This document shows positions 1-9,243 of a stretch of 64,000 nucleotides of DNA, one piece after another. Under the pieces are notes generated by a model that saw only the letters and a program-made list of their open reading frames with translations, made no database searches and was not told the DNA's origin. The translations under genes were made by a program, and so were the position numbers. The DNA is from Butyrivibrio sp. (GTDB lineage: Bacteria; Bacillota; Clostridia; Lachnospirales; Lachnospiraceae), in the NCBI GenBank assembly GCA_016291375.1, contig JAEEXE010000001.1:91544-155543 (forward strand), written 5' to 3'. Position 1 is the first letter of the stretch; each line of letters starts with the position of its first letter.

Positions 1-1233
1 AAGAAGATTGTTGCAAGCTCAACTATCTTCGGTATTATAGCTGCTGTTCTTTTGGTATTTACATTTATAATGCTCGGAAATATCCTGAAAAGCCTTAAGC
101 AGATATCCAAAGCAGTTGAAAGAGTCGCATCAGGTGACTTTGTTACCAAGATTCATCCGACCAGCATTGTAAAAGACTTCAATAAGATCGGACATGCTCT
201 TGAAGGAATGCGCCATGAGCTCAGAAACGCTCTTGTTAAAGTTATAAACCATGCAGATACCGTCAACAGCAAGGCTGAACTTGCAAAAGATTCAATTGCA
301 AGCTCTCAGAGAACAACAACAGACATCAGCTCTGCGGTTAATGACCTTGCATCCGGTGCAACGGCTATGGCTCAGGATGTTCAGAGTACATCCTCCATTA
401 CCATCAACATAGGTTCTTCTGTTGACAGTGTGCTTGAATCCGCCAATTCCAACCTTGAAAAAGGTCGCCTTGTATACGGTGAATCTTCCAAGGTTAAGGA
501 GCAGCTTGAACAGATCAAGCTCCAGGATCAAAAGACAGATGAGATGGCTACAAAGGTTGCAGAGTCAGTTAACGAGACGGCCAACGTTGTTGAGCAGATC
601 TCTACTGCTGCCGAGTCCATCATTTCAATAGCAAGCCAGACCAACCTCCTTGCTCTCAACGCTTCAATCGAGGCTGCAAGAGCCGGTGAAGCGGGAAGAG
701 GTTTCTCTGTTGTTGCAGATAACATCAAGAATCTTGCGGGCGATACCAATAATCTCGCAGGCGAGATTACCAACATGCTCTCGACAATTACCGATTATTC
801 CAACACAAACAAGGAACTCACAGAGAGCATCAAAGAAGCTACTACCAATGAGGCCGCAGCCCTTGAGGAAATGAGTGAATCCTTCGATCAGATGCTTCAA
901 CTCCTCAAAGAGACCGAGGAAGGCAACAAGCAGATCGCAGCTCTCGTTGAGCAGATGAACACAGATAAGGCCAACATCCTAAGTTCTGTTGAATCTCTTT
1001 CAAGCATCTCCGAAGAGAACGCTGCTTCCACTCAGGAAACAAGCGCTTCTCTCATGGAACTTGATACAAATATGGAATCTGTTGTTGAGCAGGCTCAGGA
1101 TCTCCAGAAGATCGCCGAAGAGCTCACAACCAACGTCAAATACTTCAAAGTCCAGCTTCCGAGCAAGGACGCCGCAGAAGATATCGCCAAGGCAATCGAC
1201 GAAGCTGCTGCGAAGGACAAAGCACAGGCTTAA
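1..1233 (+). CDS. Methyl-accepting chemotaxis protein, 3' part
   Basis: The reading frame is open from base 1, so the start and the ligand-binding part lie outside the window. What remains begins with the end of a transmembrane helix (ending [10 protein letters not shown]), then a HAMP linker (about residues 28-75) and a long coiled coil. The conserved receptor tip, with [20 protein letters not shown], lies near 630-700 bp. This tip binds CheA/CheW and relays ligand state to the flagellar motor kinase from the inner face of the membrane. The C-terminus is Ala/Asp/Lys rich and has no obvious CheR-binding pentapeptide. A hairpin terminator follows directly. Which signal is sensed cannot be read from this part. 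Confidence 0.95.
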   Translation, partial: KKIVASSTIFGIIAAVLLVFTFIMLGNILKSLKQISKAVERVASGDFVTKIHPTSIVKDFNKIGHALEGMRHELRNALVKVINHADTVNSKAELAKDSIASSQRTTTDISSAVNDLASGATAMAQDVQSTSSITINIGSSVDSVLESANSNLEKGRLVYGESSKVKEQLEQIKLQDQKTDEMATKVAESVNETANVVEQISTAAESIISIASQTNLLALNASIEAARAGEAGRGFSVVADNIKNLAGDTNNLAGEITNMLSTITDYSNTNKELTESIKEATTNEAAALEEMSESFDQMLQLLKETEEGNKQIAALVEQMNTDKANILSSVESLSSISEENAASTQETSASLMELDTNMESVVEQAQDLQKIAEELTTNVKYFKVQLPSKDAAEDIAKAIDEAAAKDKAQA

Positions 1234-1252
1234 GCCAATATATTACGCTATA

Positions 1253-1288
1253 AAGGCGTCGCAGGTTTTATCCCGCGGCGCCTTTTTT
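1253..1288 (+). terminator. Rho-independent terminator of the chemoreceptor gene
   Basis: A 10-bp stem (AAGGCGTCGC with GCGGCGCCTT, one G-U pair) is followed by TTTT, 20 bases after the chemoreceptor stop codon. Confidence 0.85.
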
Positions 1289-1313
1289 ATCTGCATTTAT
1301 TTCCGGTATTCGT

Positions 1314-2813
1314 CTACTTCCAATATGCGTTTATTTCTTTGGTCTCGTAATTTTGTATCTCCACTCCGTCAAAAGTATATCCTAAGGTAAAATATGCTTC
1401 GGCTCCCTTCTTGGTATCTTCGCTCTGCCCCTGCGCTGCCCTGAAATTTCCAAGAGAATAATAAACAAGCATATTTCCGCCGTCAGGTCTTTCCATCATC
1501 TTGGTCTCCTGCACAACATGCGGGTGTGAACCTATAACCACGTCCGCGCCGCCCTTTGCAAAAAGCTGCGCGTATCTCTCCTGCGAAGGCATTATCTCTT
1601 TTACATATTCATCTCCCCAGTGCACAAACACGATCACAAAATCGGCTTCTTCTCTCGCAGATTTAAGATCTTCGATCAGCTTCTTTTCATCTTCTGCCGG
1701 CTCATCGCCTTGTTCTGAGGCTTCATGTTCCTTGGGAAGATAATGCACCACATTCGGATAATCGTTCGAAATATCGCCGGCATTCGTTCCGTAGGTATAT
1801 GAAAGTAGCGCAATCTTTATCCCGTTACGACTGATGATCTCATACGGCCTGTATTCAGTATCGCTACTGCTCTGGATTCCCACACAGGTTATCTCATTAT
1901 CCTTATAAAAAGACGTTGTGATATCAATACCCGTCACTCCCCTGTCGAGCACGTGATTGTTGGCACATTCAGCCACATCAAAGCCTGCTTTTTTAATAGC
2001 CATTCCGACTTCTATGGGTGAACCAAAGCTTGGATATCCTCCGACCATCGACTCTTTATCGACAAGCACCGTCTCGGCGTTTAAAGCCGCAATATCGGCG
2101 CTTTGGATTTCTTTTATAAAAGGTTCGTACAAGAAATCAAAACTTCCGTTTTCGTTATCTCTGGCATGTTCATAGATAGGTTCATGAATAAGGTTATCAC
2201 CGAATGCCGCCACGCTGACTTCATTTTCGATATTCTTTAGTCCCCAGCCTTCCCAGGTCCAAAGCGTGCATTTTTTATCTTTGTCCTCAATAAGAAGTAT
2301 TGAAGAATTCTTCTCCATGAGCTTCATACGCACGGCATCTACACCGATCTCCGATGCGCCCCATTTATGTCCCACACTTCCGTCGGGACTTAGATCATAC
2401 AAAAAGATATGCTGGGAATAGTCCTTTTCATCGCTCTTTACCCAGAAAGGCCTATGTTTACCGTACTTACCCTTTTTCCACAAAAGAGCTATCATCTCTT
2501 TATCGCCGTCTCTGTCTATATCCGTCACGAATACATCCTGAACCTTAAAACCGCGTTCGGATCTGAAAGCTATATCACCGTTTCTGTCTTTAACCTGCAG
2601 TTTCTTGTTCTTTAACGCGACAACTATGCCGGAATAAGCCTTATCTTTTTCATTGTCAAAAGAAATCTCTTTTTCCTTCCAGCTAACCCATGACGGGATA
2701 TGATTTCGGCGGATTGAGATCACGGCAATACAAATAGCTACCACTATCCCTAAGGATAGCAGTAGCCATTTAAGTTTTTTAATTAAAGATAGCTTTTTTT
2801 CCGGTATTTTCAT
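1314..2813 (-). CDS. CapA-family (poly-gamma-glutamate synthesis type) metallophosphatase
   Basis: Membrane-anchored protein of 499 residues. The start is ATG at 2813, which overlaps the previous stop codon as ATGA; an in-frame ATG 30 bases upstream lacks a ribosome site. One transmembrane helix lies at about 12-32. An extracellular region follows with a DIDRDGDKE calcium-binding-like turn (about residues 98-106). The CapA calcineurin-like domain then runs from about residue 203, with FGDN, NNH, VHWGDE and GSHPHV as candidate metal and active-site motifs. CapA relatives act in poly-gamma-glutamate capsule anchoring, but no pgsBC genes are present, so that role is not assured. It is translationally coupled to the DUF3160 lipoprotein, so both may work at the cell surface. 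Confidence 0.88.
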   Translation of the reverse strand: MKIPEKKLSLIKKLKWLLLSLGIVVAICIAVISIRRNHIPSWVSWKEKEISFDNEKDKAYSGIVVALKNKKLQVKDRNGDIAFRSERGFKVQDVFVTDIDRDGDKEMIALLWKKGKYGKHRPFWVKSDEKDYSQHIFLYDLSPDGSVGHKWGASEIGVDAVRMKLMEKNSSILLIEDKDKKCTLWTWEGWGLKNIENEVSVAAFGDNLIHEPIYEHARDNENGSFDFLYEPFIKEIQSADIAALNAETVLVDKESMVGGYPSFGSPIEVGMAIKKAGFDVAECANNHVLDRGVTGIDITTSFYKDNEITCVGIQSSSDTEYRPYEIISRNGIKIALLSYTYGTNAGDISNDYPNVVHYLPKEHEASEQGDEPAEDEKKLIEDLKSAREEADFVIVFVHWGDEYVKEIMPSQERYAQLFAKGGADVVIGSHPHVVQETKMMERPDGGNMLVYYSLGNFRAAQGQSEDTKKGAEAYFTLGYTFDGVEIQNYETKEINAYWK

Positions 2814-5059
2814 TCTCCATCTACTCTGTAGCTTGTAGTCCATTCAGGCTGAGTGGGTTTGTCCGAATTTTCAACCCAGTTCCAATTATCATCCATATGT
2901 CCGCCTCTAAGCCTGTCTCTCCACTCATCATCCGCAAGTCTCTCACCGGACTGTTCAAACTGATAAAATGAATAAACACTTCCTCTTCCAACGTGCAATT
3001 CTCCGTCAATCGGGAATACAACATACATATCATCGGCAAAACCGGTTCCCACTTCCAAAAAGCTTCCGTTTGGATCGGTCGCGATATCCGCGATAACAGG
3101 GCAAGGTGCCTGATTACTTTCCGAAACAGAACCTGTACCGTCATCAACCGCTTCTTTCCAGAAGTGCTCAAGATATCCGCCGTAGCTTCGAATAAACTCA
3201 TATTCATCATCGGAAAGCTTCTCATTCTTAAGCTCTTTTTCCGAAATAGTCAAAAGAGTTCCTGCGATCTCGGAAAGCTTATCAAGATCCTCTTTTGCAC
3301 CTTCATCAAGCATTCCGTACTTATCAAGTCCCTCCTTGGTTTTCTCGGAAAGGAACTTAAATCTGCTGTAAACAACAGGCTGAGTATCTACGAAACCTCT
3401 GTCATCAAGGACTTCCTGGTCTCCGTCTCCCATCTCTGCCATAACGGCCTTGGCATAGAGGATCGTATCGTGCTTGAGCTCTGCATAAGATCCTGCATAG
3501 GTCTCAAGATTTTTCTTGGTCCACTCCGAATTCTGCATATATGAAGGATAGCCTTCACCCTTCTCTTCAAGAAGAGGTCTGAGTGTATTGAGCCATCCGG
3601 AATACAAACTTGCATTCCAGATAGAAGCATCATCATTGTTAAACACCTGCTTTAAAGCTTCCACATTCTCGGTGTAGTTCTTGTAATCGGTATCGCCCTG
3701 ACTTTCAAGAATCTCCATAGCCTTGTCTGAACCAAGCACAGCGGCAGTATCAAGCGTATCGGGAAGCATTCTTGTTTCTCCCGCACTGTTCTCTTCAACA
3801 TTCCTGTAGATCAGTCTCTGCATGATGGCTGCATCGATCGTAAATCTCTGTCCCATGAATCTGTATGAAGGAATCACATTCTCTTCACCGTCTTCAACCG
3901 GAACCGAATTGATCGAAGGAGTATTGAGCTCTTTTACCGCGCTCATAACCTTGGCAAAGGCATCTTTATTGTCCGCAATGGCAGATACGTCTGCACTTCC
4001 GTAACTGCTTTCCACTATCTGAGAAAGCTCATTGTATCCGGGATCATCAGATCTTCCCGCAAAGAATGAAGTAATACTGTAGATGCCTTCCCATGTATCC
4101 TTGGCATCATTTATCGCAACGCTCTGAAGGATGGCACTGCGCACCATGTCCTCGTTATCAAAAGCATAAGCGACTCTTCCGTACCACATCATTGCTCTGA
4201 AATATTTCTCAAGTTCGGGATCACCGTCATAATATCCTCTCGGCTTGTACTGAGAATAATCCTCGTTAAGCTCGGTTATCGCACATGTTTCTATTCCGGA
4301 AGCATTATTGATCTTATCAAGCTCGCCATTTACAACACTGTCAAAAGAGCTGTCGCTTATAGGAGCTGCTACGCTGTCGTCAAGGAGCTTACTTCCTATA
4401 TAGAAAAACTCAACGTTCCTAAGAGCCGCCGCTTCAAACTCCGTACCCTTAAGGTCTCCGTACTGCTTTACAGAACTCTCCAGCATCTGCGCACTGAGCT
4501 TTTTAAGCTCCCCTGCAAGGTGATTTTTCTCGGTTTGCTTCATGAGATATGCAAAGTACAGATGATAGGTATGCATCAATGAATCAACCGTAATAAAATT
4601 GGGGATCTGACTGTAACGATTAGCCTCGTAAATTTCAAAAAACTCGTTGCTGCCATCCTTGACTACAAGGAAATTGTGATCCACAAGCGCCTTTCTGTTA
4701 GCAGTTACATCATTATAATCATTCTGACGCTCAGGATTGAATAAGTAACCCTGATTAGCGTTTAAAACTATATTTGAAAAGTCTTCCTTCACGCTGTAGC
4801 TTGGAATAGACGGTACAAGATTCTCGTCGTAATACTTAACTTCGGAATCTCCAAGTAAAGTAGGGCCTTGAGCGATACTTACCAAAGCGCCTTCTCCCGA
4901 ATCCGCGTTTTGATCGGATCCGTTTTCTGCGCCCGCGTTTTCTGTAGAACCGCTAACGGTTGCTGTGGTCCCATTGCTATCTTCGATGTTTTGGCCAAAA
5001 GAACATCCTGACGCCATTATCGTCAGAGCCAGAATGCTTACTAATATTTTTCTTTTCAT
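2810..5059 (-). CDS. DUF3160 family lipoprotein
   Basis: The product has 749 residues with a lipoprotein signal (MASGC, lipidated Cys at 19) and an acidic, Gly/Ser-rich linker to about residue 70. The large remaining domain carries the DUF3160 hallmark FITVDSLMHTYHLYF near residue 155. It is predicted to sit on the outer face of the membrane. DUF3160 proteins have no established biochemical function that I can name. AAGGAGAG precedes the ATG. The gene lies 44 bases after surE and overlaps the CapA-like gene by 4 bases, which supports one operon surE-DUF3160-capA-like. Confidence 0.88.
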   Translation of the reverse strand: MKRKILVSILALTIMASGCSFGQNIEDSNGTTATVSGSTENAGAENGSDQNADSGEGALVSIAQGPTLLGDSEVKYYDENLVPSIPSYSVKEDFSNIVLNANQGYLFNPERQNDYNDVTANRKALVDHNFLVVKDGSNEFFEIYEANRYSQIPNFITVDSLMHTYHLYFAYLMKQTEKNHLAGELKKLSAQMLESSVKQYGDLKGTEFEAAALRNVEFFYIGSKLLDDSVAAPISDSSFDSVVNGELDKINNASGIETCAITELNEDYSQYKPRGYYDGDPELEKYFRAMMWYGRVAYAFDNEDMVRSAILQSVAINDAKDTWEGIYSITSFFAGRSDDPGYNELSQIVESSYGSADVSAIADNKDAFAKVMSAVKELNTPSINSVPVEDGEENVIPSYRFMGQRFTIDAAIMQRLIYRNVEENSAGETRMLPDTLDTAAVLGSDKAMEILESQGDTDYKNYTENVEALKQVFNNDDASIWNASLYSGWLNTLRPLLEEKGEGYPSYMQNSEWTKKNLETYAGSYAELKHDTILYAKAVMAEMGDGDQEVLDDRGFVDTQPVVYSRFKFLSEKTKEGLDKYGMLDEGAKEDLDKLSEIAGTLLTISEKELKNEKLSDDEYEFIRSYGGYLEHFWKEAVDDGTGSVSESNQAPCPVIADIATDPNGSFLEVGTGFADDMYVVFPIDGELHVGRGSVYSFYQFEQSGERLADDEWRDRLRGGHMDDNWNWVENSDKPTQPEWTTSYRVDGE

Positions 5060-5103
5060 GGTCTCTCCTTAATAAACGTTTATATAATCTTGTTATTGTA
5101 ACC

Positions 5104-5826
5104 TCAACTTAAGTTTTTCACCACACCCACTGATACATAATTATCCAACACAGCCCCAAAGTCTGTCAAATCCTCATGCTCGGGCGAATAGATCCCGTCA
5201 ACCATAAGGCTGACGCCTCCGTTTGAAAATTCCTCAACAGCCTTGTATCTGTCTACATAAAACGCCTTTCTGGATACCAGTCTGTCTCTTAATATGCCCT
5301 TACATTCATCCAGCCTGCAGTGTGGGAAATTGACATTCCATATCTGTCCCGGCACATAAGGCTTTTCAAACAGCTCTTTCAATATCTCACTAAGATATCT
5401 GTCCGTAACCTCATGGCAACCCGTTATCCCTTCCGAAAGAGCTATCGAAAGATATCCTTGGAACTCCCCTTCAAAAGCCGCTCCCGCCGTAGCGGAATAC
5501 TGAATGTCCGAAGCCACGTTATATCCGAAATTGATCCCCGACAGCACAACATCGGGCTTTTCCGGCATTATATTAAGTGTTCCCACTCTCACGCAATCTC
5601 CCGGTGTTCCGCTACACGAAAAAGCATGTACTCCCTCTACCGGAAAATCACTGAACGGATGAACATCTATCGGATGTCTTAATGTAATACTGTGAGAAGC
5701 CGCGCTCCTTTGACTCTCCGGAGCCACGATCCACACCTCTCCAAACTCTTTTGCCACTTTGGCAAGTCTGGCAATACCGTCAGATTCTATACCGTCATCG
5801 TTGGTTATAAATATCTTTTTACCCAT
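5104..5826 (-). CDS. surE: 5'/3'-nucleotidase SurE
   Basis: SurE is a cytoplasmic, metal-dependent phosphatase of nucleoside monophosphates, linked to survival under stress. The 240-residue product starts with the diagnostic FITNDDGI (Asp10-Asp11 as metal ligands), followed by APESQRSA and SGINFGYN, and its length fits the family. AAGGGG stands 6 bases before the ATG. It is first in a probable operon with the DUF3160 lipoprotein and the CapA-like phosphatase. An extended -10 element lies about 30 bases upstream of the start codon. Confidence 0.95.
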   Translation of the reverse strand: MGKKIFITNDDGIESDGIARLAKVAKEFGEVWIVAPESQRSAASHSITLRHPIDVHPFSDFPVEGVHAFSCSGTPGDCVRVGTLNIMPEKPDVVLSGINFGYNVASDIQYSATAGAAFEGEFQGYLSIALSEGITGCHEVTDRYLSEILKELFEKPYVPGQIWNVNFPHCRLDECKGILRDRLVSRKAFYVDRYKAVEEFSNGGVSLMVDGIYSPEHEDLTDFGAVLDNYVSVGVVKNLS

Positions 5827-5857
5827 ATATTCCCCTTTTTCAGATAATTTAATACAT

Positions 5858-5866
5858 ATTATAACA
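5858..5866 (-). promoter_or_regulatory. Extended -10 promoter of surE
   Basis: Read on the minus strand this is TG-T-TATAAT. No good -35 box is visible. It lies between surE and the divergent DUF1858 gene. Confidence 0.5.
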
Positions 5867-5903
5867 TCAAAAATAAAAGAATTATGAACTATAAAAAAAG
5901 AAC

Positions 5904-5932
5904 TTGCAGGTAATGTTAGTGTGCGCTAAAAT
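5904..5932 (+). promoter_or_regulatory. Sigma-A type promoter of the DUF1858 gene
   Basis: TTGCAG (-35) and TAAAAT (-10) are separated by 17 bases, 40 bases before the ATG. Confidence 0.7.
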
Positions 5933-5971
5933 GATTTCGCGCAATCTTTTTTGTGTAAGAAGGAGTTCAAC

Positions 5972-6289
5972 ATGAGCTTAAAAGATTTATTCTTTGGAAA
6001 TGATACAGAGAACGAAAGTGAGGAGACTATTTTGGCTAACGAAGAAGTAAAAAATGAAGAGACTGTCGTTAACGAGAACGAGGCTCTCGTTACCCCAGAT
6101 ATGATCGTAGGCGATCTTATTGTTAAGCACCCTCTTGCAGCACAGTTCCTTATGGAATGCGGAATGGGATGTATTTATTGCCCCGCTTCTCAGATGGAAT
6201 CACTTGCAGAAGCATGTGCCGTTCACGGAATTGACAGCGAAGAGATCGTAGATGCACTCAACGATTACCTTATCGAGCACAACGCATAA
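5972..6289 (+). CDS. DUF1858 domain protein (redox disulfide-type)
   Basis: The product is a 105-residue soluble protein. ATG at 5972 is chosen because AAGGAG lies 8 bases before it; an in-frame TTG at 5951 would put that ribosome site inside the gene. The first 40 residues are acidic (Glu/Asn) and low in complexity. The C-terminal 60 residues form a DUF1858 domain with cysteines in the pattern CGMGCIYCP. DUF1858 domains are often called hybrid-cluster-protein-associated redox disulfide domains, and a redox or metal-binding role is plausible but unproven. The acidic N-terminal extension is unusual for the family. It has its own promoter and terminator, so it is monocistronic. Confidence 0.9.
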   Translation: MSLKDLFFGNDTENESEETILANEEVKNEETVVNENEALVTPDMIVGDLIVKHPLAAQFLMECGMGCIYCPASQMESLAEACAVHGIDSEEIVDALNDYLIEHNA

Positions 6290-6320
6290 TTATTTGTGAT
6301 ATAAAAACATACTAACAAAA

Positions 6321-6351
6321 GAAAGAGTAGCAAGACGCTACTCTTTCTTTT
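6321..6351. terminator. Bidirectional terminator between the DUF1858 and TetR genes
   Basis: A perfect 11-bp stem (GAAAGAGTAGC with GCTACTCTTTC) around a 5-base loop, with T-rich tails on both strands. It serves the convergent genes on each side. Confidence 0.85.
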
Positions 6352-6356
6352 ATTAA

Positions 6357-6932
6357 TTATTCAGTTTCTATGCCCTTTAGCATGATATCGATCATACCTT
6401 CAAGCGCTTCCTCGTAATCGATTCGTGCCTTTGTGAGTTCATCTGTTCCAAGGAACTTTTCCACCGATCCTTCGAGCATAAGTTTTACTATAGTCATCGG
6501 AACTTTTCTTATAAGTCCATTATCCATAGCCTCTTTTATAAGCTTCTCGGTATCCTTCCAATCCCGTTCAATCCTGCTTGTGAACTTCTCATAGATCCTG
6601 GGATGCTTGTCTTTAAGCTGATAGATAAGCCTATAGTCTATATTCTGATATTTATCCGGAAGACACACGATAAGCTTTGAGATCTTCTCCACAAGTTCCA
6701 GCGAATTGTCCGCTATGATCTGAGCCTCTTTTTCCTTAAGTGCGGAAAAGCCGTAATCCACGGTCTCCATAAAGAGCTCATCCTTGTCCTTAAACTCCTT
6801 GTAAATAGTCTTCTTGCTGATATGAAGCGCCGCAGATATATCATCCATGGTAAACTTCATACCCTTTTCGTTGAACTGACGTATAACTTCATCAATTATA
6901 CTGCTTCTTATGTTATCCACTTTCTCTCCCAT
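6357..6932 (-). CDS. TetR/AcrR family transcriptional regulator
   Basis: The product (191 residues from the ATG) has an N-terminal helix-turn-helix at about residues 25-48 (TMDDISAALHISKKTIYKEF), which is the TetR DNA-binding signature, and an all-helical C-terminal ligand/dimer domain. The ligand is unknown. The ATG at 6932 has no clear ribosome site, whereas GTG at 6920 (residue 5) has GGGAG five bases upstream and may be the true start. The adjacent pepD gene reads in the same direction 38 bases upstream, so co-transcription is possible. No operator could be assigned. Confidence 0.9.
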   Translation of the reverse strand: MGEKVDNIRSSIIDEVIRQFNEKGMKFTMDDISAALHISKKTIYKEFKDKDELFMETVDYGFSALKEKEAQIIADNSLELVEKISKLIVCLPDKYQNIDYRLIYQLKDKHPRIYEKFTSRIERDWKDTEKLIKEAMDNGLIRKVPMTIVKLMLEGSVEKFLGTDELTKARIDYEEALEGMIDIMLKGIETE

Positions 6933-6970
6933 TCATTTATAAGCGTATTTTGTAGAAAACAGCCTCAATC

Positions 6971-8410
6971 TCAGGCAAGAACCGCCTTGAGATAATCCCA
7001 CACTCTGGCTGTTGACTGTACTGATAATTTTTCTTTTGTCGAGTGAATATCCTGCATATCGGGGCCGATCGAGATACAATCAAGTCCTTCTATCTTATTA
7101 CTTAAGATACCGCACTCAAGTCCCGCATGAATTGCTTCAATCTTGGGCTCTTTCCCGTAGAGCTTTTTATAAACCTCGACCATGTGGTCTCTAAGCTCCG
7201 AATTCTGTCTGAACTGCCATCCGGGATAATTTCCCGCAACTGTGACCTTGCATCCAAACATCTCCGCAATGTCCGTAATCTTCTTAAGAAGAGTGACCTT
7301 GGCAGAATCTATACTGCTTCTTACCGCCTGCACGGTAACTATCCTATCTTCCTTCGTAGACATCATTCCAAGATTGAGCGATGTCTCGACAAGCCCCTTG
7401 ATAGCGGCGCTCATAACCTGCACTCCGTCAGGCATCATGCCGATCATCTTAAGGAAATCCTTGGTGGCTTTATCATCCAGGCAAGCCGCAGTTTCTTTTC
7501 CTTCCTTGGTAAAAGATATCAGCAGTCCCGGATCTTTTAACTCAAGCTCACTCTTAATGTCATCAAAGGTCTTTTTGACACTGTCGATCACCTTGTCGAC
7601 ATCTTTCTCATCTACAATGATAAAGCTGTCGCACTCAGGCGGAATGGCGTTATCGGCGACGCCTCCGTTAATACTTACGATGTTAAAAGAGGCACTGTCA
7701 AGCAGTTCTCTTAAGACTCTGCAACATATTATCGCAGCATTTCCTCTTCCTTTATCGATCATCTCGCCGGAATGTCCTCCAAGAAGTCCCGATACTGATA
7801 TTCTGCATTTAACGCCGGTCTTTTCTACCCTCTTAATAGGAAATTCAGCGCCAAATCCCACGCCTCCGGCACAGCTTGTAATAAATACGCCCTCTTCCTC
7901 ATTGTCGATGTTGATCATCTTCTTACTCTTAAGATCTGAAAGATCGAGAACGGCAGCACCCAACATACCTATCTCTTCATCGGTCGTGATCACTATCTCA
8001 AGCGGCGGATGAGGGATATCCTTGGAATCAAGAAGTGCAAGAATGTATGCAACAGCGATACCGTCATCGCCTCCAAGGCTGGTTCCATCCGCCCATACAT
8101 ACTCTCCGTCTGTCTTCACTCTAAGTCCTTCATTTGCAAGATTGATATCGCTGTCTGCAGTTTTTACCGCAACCATGTCCATATGTCCCTGCAAAATAAT
8201 AGGTTCCTTATCCTCATATCCGGAGGTCCCCGGAACTTTCATGATAACATTAAGCGCATTGTCTGCACTGACCTCAATTCCTCTTTCCTTGGCAAAAGAA
8301 ACAAGATAATCGCTTATCTTCTGCAAATTCTGTGAGCCGTGCGGAATATTACATATTTCCTCGAAAAAATGAAACACCTCTTTGGGCTCAATATTGTTTA
8401 AAACAGCCAT
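6971..8410 (-). CDS. pepD: Xaa-His dipeptidase / aminoacyl-histidine dipeptidase (M20 family)
   Basis: Cytoplasmic metallopeptidase that cleaves dipeptides such as carnosine-like Xaa-His and supplies amino acids from peptides. The 479 residues match the full PepD length. Candidate metal-site motifs are GHMDMV (His76, Asp78), SLGGDDGIAVA (Asp115/116) and TTDEEIG (Glu145/146). GGHSGEM is typical of M20 lid domains, and the C-terminal IHAGLECG motif completes the set. AGGAGG stands 8 bases before the ATG. It lies downstream of the rplT terminator and upstream of the TetR gene. Confidence 0.93.
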   Translation of the reverse strand: MAVLNNIEPKEVFHFFEEICNIPHGSQNLQKISDYLVSFAKERGIEVSADNALNVIMKVPGTSGYEDKEPIILQGHMDMVAVKTADSDINLANEGLRVKTDGEYVWADGTSLGGDDGIAVAYILALLDSKDIPHPPLEIVITTDEEIGMLGAAVLDLSDLKSKKMINIDNEEEGVFITSCAGGVGFGAEFPIKRVEKTGVKCRISVSGLLGGHSGEMIDKGRGNAAIICCRVLRELLDSASFNIVSINGGVADNAIPPECDSFIIVDEKDVDKVIDSVKKTFDDIKSELELKDPGLLISFTKEGKETAACLDDKATKDFLKMIGMMPDGVQVMSAAIKGLVETSLNLGMMSTKEDRIVTVQAVRSSIDSAKVTLLKKITDIAEMFGCKVTVAGNYPGWQFRQNSELRDHMVEVYKKLYGKEPKIEAIHAGLECGILSNKIEGLDCISIGPDMQDIHSTKEKLSVQSTARVWDYLKAVLA

Positions 8411-8460
8411 TTATATACCTCCTAAAGACTGCAAGCATGACTATCGCTTGTAAGTATTAT

Positions 8461-8491
8461 AAAAAAATAAGAGCCTCGATATTCGAGACTC
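8461..8491 (-). terminator. Terminator of the infC-rpmI-rplT operon
   Basis: On the minus strand, GAGTCTCGA pairs with TCGAGGCTC (one G-U pair) and is followed by TTATTTTTTT, 84 bases after the rplT stop. Confidence 0.88.
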
Positions 8492-8574
8492 CTATATTCT
8501 ATCGTAAAAAAACTTATATATCAATTGGCGTTACCGCCTGTAATACACAACGTAAGTTTGCAACAAAAGATCTA

Positions 8575-8931
8575 TTATGCGATCTTTGTCTTAGCAAGCT
8601 CAGCAAGTGTCTTGAATCCCTCAGGATCGTTAACTGCAAGCTCAGCAAGCATCTTTCTGTTGATATCTACACCTGCAAGCTTAAGACCATGCATCATGTT
8701 GCTGTATGAAAGTCCGTTGATTCTTGCAGCTGCATTGATACGAGTGATCCAAAGAGATCTCATGTCTCTCTTCTTCTGCTTACGTCCAGCGAATGCTGAA
8801 GTAAGTGCTCTCATAACTGACTGCTTAGCTACTCTATACTGCTTAGATCTTGCTCCTCTGTAACCTTTTGCAAGCTTTAAAACTCTTTTGTGCTTCTTCT
8901 TGGCATTTAATGCGCCTTTAACTCTTGCCAT
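8575..8931 (-). CDS. rplT: 50S ribosomal protein L20
   Basis: The 118-residue basic protein has the usual L20 length and the family start [21 protein letters not shown]20 binds 23S rRNA early in large-subunit assembly. In Bacillus it also represses its own operon by binding the leader RNA of infC. It is the last gene of infC-rpmI-rplT and has GGAGG 9 bases before ATG. The L20-type leader upstream of infC in this window gives the feedback target. Confidence 0.98.
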   Translation of the reverse strand: MARVKGALNAKKKHKRVLKLAKGYRGARSKQYRVAKQSVMRALTSAFAGRKQKKRDMRSLWITRINAAARINGLSYSNMMHGLKLAGVDINRKMLAELAVNDPEGFKTLAELAKTKIA

Positions 8932-8976
8932 CTATATATCCTCCTAAAAATTTAACTACCTAACTAAGTGCTCTAC

Positions 8977-9177
8977 TCACGCGTAAGGCAAAATGCTCTT
9001 CATTGTCTTTACATTTGTTGCGTCAACAAGTCCGGCATGTCTTAAGTTTCTCTTTCTCTTTGTGGACTTCTTTGTCAAGATGTGGCGCTTATACGCTTTG
9101 TTTCTCATGAGCTTGCCTGTGCCTGTAACCTTGAATCTCTTGGCAGCAGCTCTCTTTGTTTTCATCTTTTGCTGCAT
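8977..9177 (-). CDS. rpmI: 50S ribosomal protein L35
   Basis: A 66-residue, very basic protein with the L35 signature [19 protein letters not shown] and [17 protein letters not shown]35 is a structural protein of the 50S subunit. It is the middle gene of the operon, with GGAGG 8 bases before the ATG. The N-terminus begins MQQKMKT, two residues different from the common MPKMKT; the start is well placed and no closer ATG is likely. Confidence 0.97.
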   Translation of the reverse strand: MQQKMKTKRAAAKRFKVTGTGKLMRNKAYKRHILTKKSTKRKRNLRHAGLVDATNVKTMKSILPYA

Positions 9178-9243
9178 AACTAAATCCTCCTAAAAATGTT
9201 TTTAATTAACATGATATGTTCAACCAAAATAATGGTAAAAACC

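Noticed and set aside
2993..3544. 183-residue plus-strand open frame opposite the DUF3160 gene
   Set aside because: It has no start signals and no family resemblance; the minus strand holds the full lipoprotein gene.
5951..5971. TTG at 5951 as the DUF1858 start
   Set aside because: The AAGGAG ribosome site would lie inside the gene; ATG at 5972 is 8 bases after it.
7242..8012. 256-residue plus-strand open frame opposite pepD
   Set aside because: It is antisense to a clear M20 peptidase, has no ribosome site and a Ser/Leu/Thr-rich shadow composition.
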